A DNA stretch of 55,080 nt from Streptomyces scabichelini (GTDB taxonomy: Bacteria > Actinomycetota > Actinomycetes > Streptomycetales > Streptomycetaceae). Under the pieces are notes generated by a model that saw only the letters and a list, made by a program, of their open reading frames with translations, was not told where the DNA came from and ran no database searches. Shown here in pieces: positions 22,983 through 30,959 of this stretch. The position numbers and the translations under genes were made by a program. Where the stretch lies: positions 1 through 55,080 of the forward strand of contig NZ_JAAKZY010000048.1 of the NCBI RefSeq assembly GCF_011045015.1. The letters run 5' to 3'. Every line of letters begins with the position of its first letter. Position 1 is the first letter of the stretch.

Positions 22983-24368
22983 CTATTCGGTGTCGCCCTC
23001 CTCCCCCAGGCCCTTCAAGATCCGGTCGTTCATCTCGTGCTCCTGACCGTCGATGCACTTCGCGTAGATCTTGAGCAGCACGTCGACCGAGTGACCCGCG
23101 CGAGCGGCCACGTCGGGTGCCGGAACTCCGGAGTTGAGCCACTGCGAGACGCCCGCGTGCCGAAGGTCGTACGGCCGGAAGGCGAGCACGGACGAGACCT
23201 GTTCCGGCAGGAGCGCCAGCTCTCGCGTCTGCTTCCACACCCGCGAGTACGACGACGCAGCTACGACGTTGCCTCGCTCACTCGCGAAGAGCCGGCCGTC
23301 CTTCGCCGTGCCGAACTCCTTCAGGTGTTCCCGGAGCAGCCGTACCAGCGGCGGCGGTATCGGCACGATGCGCACCTCACCTTCGGCCCGCTGCTTCAGG
23401 CCTCTTCGGTCGTTCGCCTCGCCAGAGTCCGTCCATGACTTGCCTGCCGTCGGACGGGTCTCGGCCAGCTCGATACGACCCCAGCCTTTCGCCGGGAGTG
23501 TGCAGTCCGAGCGCCGAAGGCCCAGCGCCTCACCAGGCCGCATGGCCGCGTAGTACAGGCACCCGAAGAGCGCCCGCAGCCGTCGACCGCTGGCCCGCTC
23601 GTAGCCACCCACGTACGTCACCGCCGCGAGCAGCTCCCGCGCCTGCCGAGGGTTGACCACGACTCGGCGGTCAACCTCCTGCACGGGCCGTTTCCCGCGC
23701 TTGCGCCGCACCCGGCTCAGCAGGTTGGAAGGCAACAGCTCCAACTCCACTGCGTACTCAAGTGCGTTGAAGACGATTGCTCGACGCCGCCGGTACGTCT
23801 GCGTAGCCGCAGGCTTGCCGTCCAGCTTCCGCCCGAGACCGTCGATCAGCTCATGAACCCGAGCGATCTCCTGCAACTCCGCCACCGGCAGTGACGCCTT
23901 TTCGATCCAGCGCACCGCCGAAGCGATCTCCTCGGACCGATCCCGCTCCCGCCGAGGCGGAGGCAGCGTGTACGAGCGCAGAGCCCGCCGCACGATCTCC
24001 GGCGTTGGCCGCCCCCGTACCGGCTTGACCAGTACGGGGACGGCCGTCGCCAACGAGTCGGTCATGCTGTCCCGCTGCTTCGCCGACGCCTCTGCCCACC
24101 GGGCATCGATGTACTTGAGCACCAGCTCCAGGAACGACAGCGCCGCCTTGCCGCCGCGCAGCGAGTCGGGCAGACCGGACACTGTGTCGAAGGGCTCGCC
24201 CTTGTCCACGGCCCGCAGAAGCTTGGCCCGGAAGCGATCGGCCAGCGCCTTGGTCTTGTAGGACTCGCTGAACGCCTGGCCGTCGACGACCCAGCGGACG
24301 AGATAGGTCGGTTTCTTGGTCGTCTTGTTGACCGTGAGCTTCCATACGGAGACCTTGTACGACTTCAC
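22983..24368 (-). CDS. Tyrosine recombinase (integrase of element 2)
   Basis: 461 aa. The N-terminal arm-binding domain (YKVSVWKLTVNKTTKKPTYL), core-binding region (~75-245) and catalytic domain are present. Catalytic Arg is in YYAAMRPGEALGLR, the HxxR-type box is YDLRHAGVSQWL, GHS supplies the next His, and the nucleophile Tyr is in DVLLKIYAKCIDG. Intact, and related but not identical to the integrase at 4334. It lies 810 bp from the att copy at 22132, the usual AICE position. Both integrases presumably recognise the same tRNA core. Confidence 0.93.
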   Translation of the reverse strand: MKSYKVSVWKLTVNKTTKKPTYLVRWVVDGQAFSESYKTKALADRFRAKLLRAVDKGEPFDTVSGLPDSLRGGKAALSFLELVLKYIDARWAEASAKQRDSMTDSLATAVPVLVKPVRGRPTPEIVRRALRSYTLPPPRRERDRSEEIASAVRWIEKASLPVAELQEIARVHELIDGLGRKLDGKPAATQTYRRRRAIVFNALEYAVELELLPSNLLSRVRRKRGKRPVQEVDRRVVVNPRQARELLAAVTYVGGYERASGRRLRALFGCLYYAAMRPGEALGLRRSDCTLPAKGWGRIELAETRPTAGKSWTDSGEANDRRGLKQRAEGEVRIVPIPPPLVRLLREHLKEFGTAKDGRLFASERGNVVAASSYSRVWKQTRELALLPEQVSSVLAFRPYDLRHAGVSQWLNSGVPAPDVAARAGHSVDVLLKIYAKCIDGQEHEMNDRILKGLGEEGDTE

Positions 24369-24568
24369 GACGCGGCCCCCTCCGCATGCTCCTCCAACCA
24401 GTCGTTGAGCACGTCACGCCGGACCCGTAACTCACCGTTAGGCAGGCGGATGCAGGCCGGAGCGATGCGCAGCTCCCGCCAGCGGTAGAAGGTGCGCCGA
24501 GAGATCCCGCCCAGTTCTTCGAGCACCTGCCGCACGGTGAGCAGTTCGGCCGCCTTCTCACGTGCCAC
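24365..24568 (-). CDS. Excisionase-like HTH protein of element 2
   Basis: About 67 aa from GTG 24568 (GGAAGG upstream); a longer ATG-type frame to 24676 would overlap the rep remnant. The core LLTVRQVLEELGGISRRTFY followed by RLPNGELRVRRDVLNDWL is the same winged-helix pattern as the element 1 excisionase. Stop overlaps the integrase start (ATGA), so they are co-translated. Confidence 0.85.
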   Translation of the reverse strand: MAREKAAELLTVRQVLEELGGISRRTFYRWRELRIAPACIRLPNGELRVRRDVLNDWLEEHAEGAAS

Positions 24569-24576
24569 GACGACCA

Positions 24577-25167
24577 CCACCTTCCTGCACGGAGGCAGCG
24601 AGGAGCGCCGCCTCCGGCGAGTAGCCGCGCCCGGCGTAGCGCCACTGGCGACCGTAGCGGTCGAGCGGTCGGCCAAGCCAAGGGCCGCCCGCTGTTCCTC
24701 CGCCCGATGTTCGGCACGGGCCTCGCGGAGTGCGGTCAGGGTGGTGGAGTAGCGACGCGACTTGGTCGAGAGTGACCTCCGTAGCCGTGGACCGGCCCGA
24801 AGCCAGGAGCGGTGAGGGTGGCGAACACCCTAGGGTGCCCCATCACCGACTCCGTGACGTTCTTGCCGCCGATCAGTCCGGCCCGGATCAGCTGATAGGT
24901 GTCGGCCCGGTAGAGACGAGAGCAGGTCGGGCAGACCGTCGCCCGCCGGTTGCCGCACGCTGTCAAAAGTCCACCACCGTAGACGTCCGACCCGTACGAG
25001 AACAGCGCCTCGCCCGTCGTCGTGTCGACGACGGTTGCTCCGCCGACCAGGTGGATCGGGTTGGTACAACCGCCGAGGCGCACGATATTGCGCCGCCAGG
25101 CCGCGAACGCCGGCTCCACTGCCTTGGCAAGCAGGGCAGCAACGCTCTTCGGCAGAGGTTCGGTCAT
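24577..25167 (-). pseudogene. Broken RepSA-type replication initiator
   Basis: The N-terminal ~130 codons (25167 down to ~24780) read MTEPLPKSVAALLAKAVEPA, a Cys-rich CGNRRATVCPTCSRLYRADT and HPRVFATLTAPGFGPVHG, the characteristic start of streptomycete rolling-circle initiators. The C-terminal part then appears in two other frames: TTLTALREARAEHRAEEQRA, and WRYAGRGYSPEAALLAASVQ. The central catalytic region is missing. So there is one large internal deletion plus at least two frameshifts; element 2 cannot replicate with this gene. Confidence 0.85.
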
Positions 25168-25224
25168 CGCCGACCACTGCCCCGAACGCCTGCCACATCA
25201 CGGCAGTGATCCCCTCCGGTCGGA

Positions 25225-25743
25225 GTGGAGTTTTGCGAGTCCACGCTCCGCAAGTACATCAAGAAGGGCAACAACACGTTGCCGTTTTCATCGCGGAAGA
25301 GAATTGCGCTGCAATTCCTGTACGGCGTCAACTACATCCACAGCGAAGGCCTGCTTCACCGCGATGTCAGCCTCCAAAACGTTCTAGTGAAGACCTTCAA
25401 CGGCGGGGCTGTTCTTGTAAAACTGTCAGACTTCGGCCTCGCCAAGGACAAGAATTCCGAGTTCACACGAACAAAGACGGAGATGCGGGGAACCTATCGG
25501 GACCCCCTCCTGGCGAACTTCAAGGATTATGGCGTACGCAATGAAATCTACTCGATCGGCTGGGTGCTTTCCTATATCTTCACTGGAAGAGAGGCTCTGA
25601 TGTCCCAAGATGATGCGCCGAGTCAGATCGTGCGGAAATGTGCGGCGCATGATGTCGCCCATCGGTACGGGAGCCTGCGCGAACTAATTGGTGACGTCGA
25701 GAGACTGGAATCCACCCCGCCACCCACGGACGCTCCGGCATAA
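25225..25743 (+). pseudogene. 5'-truncated Ser/Thr protein kinase
   Basis: 172 codons covering only the C-lobe. Catalytic loop HRDVSLQNVLVK, Mg-binding SDFGLAK and helix F region EIYSIGWVLSYIFTG are all intact. The glycine loop, Lys and alphaC-Glu of the N-lobe are absent; the frame begins at MEFCESTLRKYIKKG, close to where N-lobe ends. The broken rep gene lies 58 bp away in the opposite strand, so one rearrangement may have truncated both. The less GC-rich coding style is unlike the flanks. A GTG at 25225 could still give a short product. Confidence 0.8.
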
Positions 25744-25889
25744 CACTTAAGGGGTGAATCCCTGTGACATCTACGGTGTTGGACGGGCATGCACAGCAAC
25801 GCCCCCGCCTGGCCGTCAGACCGACCATCAGCAGCACTTGGAGCGAGGACGGATCGAACTCCTAAAGCGGCGTTCACCATCTGCTCCGC

Positions 25890-26141
25890 TCAGGGTGAGG
25901 ACGCGAAGCTGGCGGGCAGAACGGGGAGCCAGGATTCTGTTGGGGTCCGCCCCTCACGTAGGGCAGACTCGACGGCGTAAGCGACGTCGGATGGTAGTAC
26001 GGGCTTGGCCTTACGTCGAAACTTGCTCGGATGCACCTGATTGGTGGTGACCACAAGTGTCGCCCCGCGGGCGTCGGCATACTCGACCGCGAACGCGCAC
26101 GGCGGCCAGGCCAGCGCCTGAAAGCAGGGCGGCTTTATCAT
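25890..26141 (-). CDS. Putative 83-aa protein coupled to the DUF4760-like gene
   Basis: ATG 26141 overlaps the stop of the preceding gene (ATGA), which supports translation. The product includes VEYADARGATLVVTTNQVHP and KPVLPSDVAYAVESALREGR, an alpha/beta look that could be a small domain or a remnant of a larger protein. No function recognised. Confidence 0.5.
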   Translation of the reverse strand: MIKPPCFQALAWPPCAFAVEYADARGATLVVTTNQVHPSKFRRKAKPVLPSDVAYAVESALREGRTPTESWLPVLPASFASSP

Positions 26142-26644
26142 GACGTTGGGGGATAGGTCCTTAATTTCATCTTTCGATGCACATCTGCCGCTGTGATCTC
26201 GCTTGTCACTGCAGCCATATGCTCAAAGTACGGCAGCACGACCCTCTGCCGAATCTCACGCTCCCGATATACGTAGGGAGCCACGACGACCCAGGCTCGA
26301 TGCATACTCAGACCGTAGGATCCGATGATCAGATCTTGAGAAACGAACCCGTGCACCACAAGCTTTCCTAATTCCTCGAAAAAGAAAGCAACGCGACGCA
26401 CACACTCCTTGGGCTCTTCGGGAAGTTCTAGGTAAGAAATAGGCCCCGGGAACTCCTCTTTGAGGTGATAGAGCACGTATTCCATCGACTTCCGAAACTC
26501 TGGCGAACGCCCCTCTCGGAACCCATCAAATATCATTGCCAATGCGTTAGCTTTTTGCGTTGAGCGCAGTTGACCGTATGCGATCACGCTAGAGAAAAGC
26601 AATGCCACGACAGATATAGCGAGTGCGGCGATATTTAACCCCAT
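26138..26644 (-). CDS. DUF4760-like membrane-anchored protein
   Basis: 168 aa. One N-terminal membrane helix (IAALAISVVALLFSSVIAYG) is followed by QLRSTQKANALAMIFDGFRE and a helical cytoplasmic domain with YVLYHLKEEFPGPISYLELP and VRRVAFFFEELGKLVVHGFV. This matches the DUF4760 layout (TM plus alpha-helical bundle). The family has no established biochemical role. AT-rich relative to the flanks, so probably horizontally acquired cargo. Confidence 0.75.
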   Translation of the reverse strand: MGLNIAALAISVVALLFSSVIAYGQLRSTQKANALAMIFDGFREGRSPEFRKSMEYVLYHLKEEFPGPISYLELPEEPKECVRRVAFFFEELGKLVVHGFVSQDLIIGSYGLSMHRAWVVVAPYVYREREIRQRVVLPYFEHMAAVTSEITAADVHRKMKLRTYPPTS

Positions 26645-26686
26645 GTCTCACTCCATACGATGGCGATCTCACTCGAAAAATGGCGG

Positions 26687-27232
26687 TCAATAACCGGCGC
26701 GCCCTGGCGGGAGCGATCTGCCCGCCAAGACTTGCTTAATTGCCGCAGTGATTTTCACTCTCTTCCAGCCGCTTGGACCAGAAGTCCATGCCTGAGACCG
26801 ATTATCAACGACTGTGAGTCCTAGCGGGTCGTAGAGAATTGCACCTCCGTTCTGACGTCTTGTTGAAACGTCACCCCCTTCCCGCGTTTGCTGGAAAGAT
26901 ACTTTGAATCCACTTCCGGGCGGAACGAAGTAGAGGTGCGATACTTGAAGAGTGAGGGGTTCCTCGACCTCTGTGCGACCCCACCGAATGGAAAGGGGAG
27001 TGAAATTCTCGCGACCCTCCATAATCACCTTTATAGGGAGCGGCCCCTTGTTGTCAAGGTAGGCATACACCTTGCCATCGAGACCTATGCGGGCCCAGTA
27101 AGAGACTTGACTGATGAATTCGCCGCGCTGTCGTTCCTGATCGCGTTTCAGGATCACCATTCCGAGCAAGAGAGTGCCGCTCGTGGTGATCGCGCCAACC
27201 CATGTTGGAACGTCCCCCCACTCAGTCCCCAT
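26687..27232 (-). CDS. Membrane-anchored hypothetical protein
   Basis: 181 aa from ATG 27232. An N-terminal hydrophobic helix (VGAITTSGTLLLGMVILKR) is followed by a beta-rich domain (SYWARIGLDGKVYAYLDNKG; LQVSHLYFVPPGSGFKVSFQ) that looks like an immunoglobulin-like sandwich. It is 43 bp upstream of the DUF4760-like gene in the same direction, likely one operon of three. Function unknown. Confidence 0.65.
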   Translation of the reverse strand: MGTEWGDVPTWVGAITTSGTLLLGMVILKRDQERQRGEFISQVSYWARIGLDGKVYAYLDNKGPLPIKVIMEGRENFTPLSIRWGRTEVEEPLTLQVSHLYFVPPGSGFKVSFQQTREGGDVSTRRQNGGAILYDPLGLTVVDNRSQAWTSGPSGWKRVKITAAIKQVLAGRSLPPGRAGY

Positions 27233-27701
27233 ATGGTCAGGATAGGCAGGCAACCGCGTGCTGTGGCGGCTCTTCCAACAGACGCGGCTTGCCGCCGAGG
27301 TGCCCTCCCGTTTCTTGGCCCTACCCGTTGAGGCCAACCAAGCAACGGCTGGCCTGAGTGATCCGTTCGCTGGGCAAGTCCAGGCGCAGTCGATTTGATC
27401 GCTGGGCCGTGCCTGGCCTTGCGAGGGTGCACGAGACCGACCGGCAGCGAAAGTTGAGCGGACATGCTTTCCTGGCAAGCCACCTATGACCGATGTCCCT
27501 CGACGGTGCGCCGCTAAGCCCGCACAGCAACCGCACCAGATCGAGCGGGGAACAGCGGGGAACCACAGGGAAAGCGGCCGAGCCTGACTAGGCGCAGCTC
27601 AGCCGTTCGCCCAGGTCAGCGCCATAATCAGTCCCAAATGATCGCAGCTTCCCAAGCTGAGAGCGCAGACAGTCCCTGTCAAACAGATCATGTGCACATC
27701 G
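27233..27701. other. Region without supported genes
   Basis: About 470 bp. Overlapping frames here have no ribosome sites and no coherent protein features. It should contain the promoter of the minus-strand trio (27232 to 25890). Confidence 0.5.
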
Positions 27702-27775
27702 GTGGTCGCCTCCGCCGCCCCGTCCGGCTGCGCCGCTGAGGCGCCGGTCCCGGCCGGGCGGTCGGAGGCGACCAC
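27702..27775. repeat. Inverted repeat, 13-bp arms
   Basis: GTGGTCGCCTCCG (27702-27714) and CGGAGGCGACCAC (27763-27775) are exact complements around a 48-bp GC-rich interior. No gene overlaps it. Confidence 0.75.
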
Positions 27776-27856
27776 TTGCACGAGATGGTCAGCGACATGC
27801 CGAAGCCCTGTGCACCGGTTGCCGTGGCGGAGGCAGTCGGCACACAGGGCCGGGGT

Positions 27857-27907
27857 CCGGTCCGCTGCGGGAAGAGAGTCTCTTGTACGTCGTCCGCAGC
27901 GGACCGG
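27857..27907. repeat. Inverted repeat, 14-bp arms
   Basis: CCGGTCCGCTGCGG (27857-27870) and CCGCAGCGGACCGG (27894-27907), loop 23 bp. With the neighbouring inverted repeat it makes a structured non-coding block of about 200 bp. Confidence 0.75.
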
Positions 27908-27925
27908 GGTTTCGGGCGGCGGGTA

Positions 27926-28165
27926 TCAGGCCGCCGGAGTGTCCAGATGTCCCTGTTCTTCGGTCGTTGGGGCCGCGCCGTCCGCCATCTCCGAGGCCAG
28001 TCCCGAGGCGATCAACTCGGCCAGTAGTACCGCCGCCTCCGGCCGTATTGAGCCGAGGCGCACCAGGCCGTCACCGAACACGTTCGTCCGAGCCGCGAAG
28101 GTGGAACTGCACAGCCAAGTTCCCTGAGGTAACTCTGCAGCTGTGGATACAACCGATCCAGCGGA
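27926..28165 (-). pseudogene. Headless open frame, possible gene remnant
   Basis: A minus-strand frame without a start codon in a sensible place reads ...TFAARTNVFGDGLVRLGSIR, PEAAVLLAELIASGLASEMA and ends HLDTPAA at 27926. The pattern is protein-like and continues upstream without stop to ~28220. No family recognised. It may be the 3' end of a gene lost by rearrangement, or chance. Confidence 0.35.
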
Positions 28166-28188
28166 GTGCGCCAGTCGACGCAGAACAA

Positions 28189-28216
28189 CTGAGCGGCCCC
28201 CAAGGGGGCCGCTCAG
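28189..28216. terminator. Strong GC hairpin
   Basis: CTGAGCGGCCCCC (28189-28201) and GGGGGCCGCTCAG (28204-28216) are exact complements separated by AA. It lies at the 3' end of the integrase remnant (minus strand) and would act in both directions. Confidence 0.75.
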
Positions 28217-28222
28217 CGCTGT

Positions 28223-28375
28223 TCATAGCATCTCTAGGCAGTCAGCCGTCGTTGCCTCCCAACCCATAGCCCTCTCAATCCTCTGGTTGTTCTCCGCCTC
28301 ACTGTCGTCGATACAGCCCGCGTAGCGACGATGGATAACCTCCGGGGAGTTACCGGCGCGCCGAGCCACTTCAGC
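28223..28375 (-). pseudogene. Integrase C-terminal fragment
   Basis: Encodes AEVARRAGNSPEVIHRRYAG and CIDDSEAENNQRIERAMG, the last ~50 residues of a tyrosine recombinase including the nucleophile Tyr. It is closest in wording to the element 1 integrase (ARRVGNSPEVIHRRYHGCID). Everything upstream is replaced by transposase sequence. It is a fossil of a third integrase at this locus. Confidence 0.85.
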
Positions 28376-28389
28376 CCGGATCCACCGGC

Positions 28390-28775
28390 TTGATTCCCGG
28401 TTGATCGTTTCGGGGTCGTGCAGGCCGTATTGGGCTGAGTTGCGGATTCGGGCATGGAGTGGCCGCTGGTCTGCCCGGCTCTTCCACTTTTTCCACAGGT
28501 CTCGGGCCCTTTCGGGCAGGTCGGTCAGGGAGCGTAAGAGGGCCGTCGGTTCATGCACCGTGCTGAACAGCTGGGTGAAGTCCTCGCTCCAGGGCCAGCA
28601 TTCGGGCAGGTGCAGGGTGAGGCGGCGGGCGGAGCGGGCCAGGCGGGCGGGCACGTTGATCAGGCGGTCACGGTGGTGGCGGTTGTCGCCCTGGCATGGA
28701 ACGCGAAGGCCAGGGCGCCGACGGCGCGGGGCAGGTTGTGTGCCAGGGCCACCAGGGCGAGCCACACGGCATTGG
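28390..28775 (-). pseudogene. IS1380-type transposase C-terminal remnant
   Basis: In one frame AVWLALVALAHNLPRAVGAL and AFAFHARATTAT; after a frameshift near 28665, LINVPARLARSARRLTLHLP and WPWSEDFTQLFSTVHEP. This is the end of an IS1380-family DDE transposase. No terminal inverted repeat or target duplication is evident. It is fused at both sides to integrase-like sequence. Confidence 0.7.
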
Positions 28776-29127
28776 CCAGTGCATCGTTGGTCTCGTTGCG
28801 GGTCTTCGCTACGACCTGGGGCCAGCGCATCTCCAGGTACTCAAGCGCGAAGGCGTACCAACTGGGAAAGGCTGAGCCATGGCCTGGCCCTACGGAGGGC
28901 GGGTCATCGGCAGCGCTTTGCCGGACAGCCCGGACGAGCGCAGCACCAACTTCATCGGCCAGGGCCCTGACGTCCGTCGCGCCTCCCGCGGAACCCTTTC
29001 CACCGAGCCGCGCCGCCCTCGCAGTCCTCCCGCCACGCCTCCGGCTGCCGACGCCACCTGTCTGGGATACCGAACGGCTCATGACGTCCACCACCTCTCT
29101 GCCCAGGTGAACGCATCTAGACCACAT
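28776..29127 (-). pseudogene. Integrase N-terminal (SAM-like) fragment
   Basis: The segment FPSWYAFALEYLEMRWPQVV, AKTRNETNDAL resembles the core-binding SAM-like region of streptomycete integrases, with RALADEVGAALVRAV before it. It then joins directly to the transposase sequence. Together with 28223-28375 it looks like one integrase gene whose middle was replaced by IS DNA. The assignment of this half is weaker than that of the C-terminal half. Confidence 0.55.
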
Positions 29128-29275
29128 CTAGACCAGCTCACAATGGCGTCCTCGGAGGTCCCGTTGTGCACGTCAGGCAACGCATACACGCGCAAGAAAC
29201 CGAGTCATAGCCATAGGGCGACTCTCTCCGCTGAGCAGGCCTGCGACCCGGAAGACAAGAGGTAGGATAGGTAGC

Positions 29276-29539
29276 ATGACCGAGCCCACCGGCAAGTATT
29301 CAATCACTATGCCGCGCGACATCGCGGAAGCGGCCAAGGCCCGCAGCGGCCCCTCCGGGCTGTCCGCCTATGTAGCCGCCGCCGTGGCCCGCCAGATCGA
29401 ACGCGACAACCTCAACGAAATCATCCAGGTTGCCGAGGCCGAGCACGGACCCGTCACCGACGAGGAGATCCAGGCTCTACGCGATCAGCTCCACCAGGCC
29501 CGCCAGCAGCAGAAGCAAGGCGGAGCAAACGCCGCATGA
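29276..29539 (+). CDS. Antitoxin of a VapBC-like pair
   Basis: 87 aa. The start KYSITMPRDIAEAAKARSG has the ribbon-helix-helix pattern (beta strand, then helices AYVAAAVARQIERD), and the C-terminal half is a charged helix that should wrap the toxin. It overlaps the toxin start (ATGA). It probably represses its own promoter in the 148-bp gap upstream. A TATAA-poor AGGATAGGTAGC leader precedes the ATG. Confidence 0.85.
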   Translation: MTEPTGKYSITMPRDIAEAAKARSGPSGLSAYVAAAVARQIERDNLNEIIQVAEAEHGPVTDEEIQALRDQLHQARQQQKQGGANAA

Positions 29540-29949
29540 CCCGCTCCCCCGCCGTCCCCGGCGGCACCCTGGTCCTCGACAGCGAGGGCCTGGCCAAGGC
29601 CGTGCTGCGCGACCGCACCGTCACCGGCTGGCTCGCCCTCGCCCGCGCCGACGACCTGCGGGTGATCACCTCCGCGGCAACTCTTGTCGAGGTGGTCCAT
29701 CCTCGGATCAACCGACCGGCCCTGGAGTGGATGCTCTCCCGCCTTGTCGTCGAACCGGTCACCGAGTCCATCGCCCGCCACGCGGGCACTCTCCTTGCCG
29801 GCGCCGGCCTGCACGGCCACAAGTACGCCATCGACGCCATACTCAGCGCAACCGCCCTCGCCGCCCACACCCCCGTCACCGTGCTCACATCCGACCCGGA
29901 GGATCTCACCGCACTGTGCGGTGGACGTGTCACCGTCATCAAGGTTTGA
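29536..29949 (+). CDS. PIN-domain toxin (VapC-like ribonuclease)
   Basis: 137 aa. PIN acidic residues are in order: TLVLDSEGL (Asp), SAATLVEVV (Glu), KYAIDAILSATAL (Asp) and VLTSDPEDL (Asp). Complete and in register with its antitoxin. It likely stabilises the element by post-segregational killing or triggers growth arrest. Placed 480 bp from the rightmost att copy, the common location for addiction modules. Confidence 0.88.
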   Translation: MTRSPAVPGGTLVLDSEGLAKAVLRDRTVTGWLALARADDLRVITSAATLVEVVHPRINRPALEWMLSRLVVEPVTESIARHAGTLLAGAGLHGHKYAIDAILSATALAAHTPVTVLTSDPEDLTALCGGRVTVIKV

Positions 29950-30425
29950 CCCCAAAGCTTTTCGCGGCGCGAGTCAGGGCCGGCGGTTGGCACCCGCACC
30001 GGCCAGAGCAGCCCGGCAACGCTTCCGCCGCCTCCGCTGTAGGCGCGCCCGCCTCGGCAGCAGATGTCCATCAGACGACTTCCGCCGGGTTTCAGCCCCG
30101 CTGGGGAGCCCTATGAGCTCGTCCGCTGTCAGTAGAGGCTGAGACGATGTGCGGATGGCGGGTGACGTCTTTGGTTCGTACGGGCTACGAGGAGCTGGTC
30201 ACGGAGGAGGCAAGCCTCCGTGAGGGAGCGCTAGCACTGCCCTCCGTGCTGGCGGCAGCTGGGGCGATGGTCGTGCCGGGTGAGCCAGCCAGGGAGAGAT
30301 CCCGAACAAGACGTCCAAATAGGCTATTTCATTACCGCGGGACATGCGCGGGACATGCGCGGGACGACGGGCCCGACAAACCATCAGGCAAGCCTCCGAC
30401 CTGCTAAAACGTGTGGGAATCCGAC
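29950..30425. other. Gap between the toxin gene and the right att site
   Basis: About 475 bp, no supported gene; frames present have no ribosome sites. Near its end are GGGACATGCGC repeats (listed separately). Confidence 0.5.
30339..30365. repeat. GGGACATGCGC tandem repeat near attR (arm-site candidate)
   Basis: Two adjacent exact 11-bp units (30339-30349 and 30350-30360) and the start of a third (GGGAC, 30361), 63 bp before the att core. Possible binding sites of the element 2 integrase or excisionase. Confidence 0.55.
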
Positions 30426-30427
30426 GC

Positions 30428-30469
30428 CTCCGGAGCCGTGTGCGCAGGTTCGAATCCTGCCGGGGGCAC
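30428..30469 (+). other. attR core of element 2 (third copy)
   Basis: Third identical 42-bp copy, with identity to the real tRNA extending two bases further left and a few right (GCCTCCGG...GGCACTC at 30426-30471). The tRNA 5' half is absent. Confidence 0.92.
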
Positions 30470-30482
30470 TCCGGGAAGAGAG

Positions 30483-30517
30483 CTCCTGACCTGCAGAAAT
30501 ACAGGTTGGGAGTTTTT
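30483..30517 (+). terminator. Terminator beyond the right att site (probably the original tRNA-Arg terminator)
   Basis: CTCC-TG-ACCTG pairs with CAGGT-TG-GGAG (30483-30512), followed by TTTTT. As the outermost copy it lies on chromosomal DNA and was presumably the tRNA terminator before the insertions. Confidence 0.75.
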
Positions 30518-30959
30518 GCGTATGCGTCAAAACGCACGCGCCCTTTTGACCGTTGCCGTGCCGCAGACCGGGGACTACAGCTTCACCGCCTCACCCAACC
30601 CCCTTCTGACTTGGCTGAATGTGGCTGATGCCGCACTGAAACGCACACGGTCTGGCGGGTCGTCACTCTTTCGGCCGCCGGCGCGCCATCCGGGAAGTTG
30701 ACTGCGCGTGTCCCGGCCAATGCCACGTTCACGACATCACCCGCCATGGCCGCGCATGCCTGCCTGGCCGTTCTGCGCGCCTGGGAGCTGGGCGTGAGCA
30801 ATGGAGAAACGGCCGTGAGGGCGGGCGGAAGGGAGGCTCGAAGCCTCCTCGCCGGGTTGGGGAGTCGGGGGGTCGGCCTGCGGAGGCCGTATCGCCCGTA
30901 CCCTTCGTGGTGTCTACGGCGTCACATAGCGGGCGCCGAACCACTGGAGGCAATACCCC
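30518..30959. other. Leader region of the isolated rpoA
   Basis: No gene supported. Contains the rpoA leader with ACTGGAGG (30943-30950). Probably holds the promoter; no clear -35/-10 pair could be fixed by eye. Confidence 0.5.

Larger units (their letters stand above)
22174..30469. mobile_element. Element 2: decayed AICE in tandem with element 1
   Basis: Bounded by the second and third att cores. It carries an intact integrase-excisionase pair, a broken RepSA-type rep, no tra gene, cargo, integrase/IS1380 fossils and a toxin-antitoxin pair. It could still excise but not replicate or transfer by itself; it might be mobilised together with element 1, since the outer att sites are compatible. 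Confidence 0.85.

Noticed and set aside
30339..30365. CRISPR-like repeat near the right att site
   Set aside because: 11-bp units are directly adjacent with no spacers; no cas genes in the window. No CRISPR array was seen anywhere.
30428..30469. Possible third tRNA-Arg gene
   Set aside because: Again only the 3' half; the upstream sequence does not pair with CGGGGGC.
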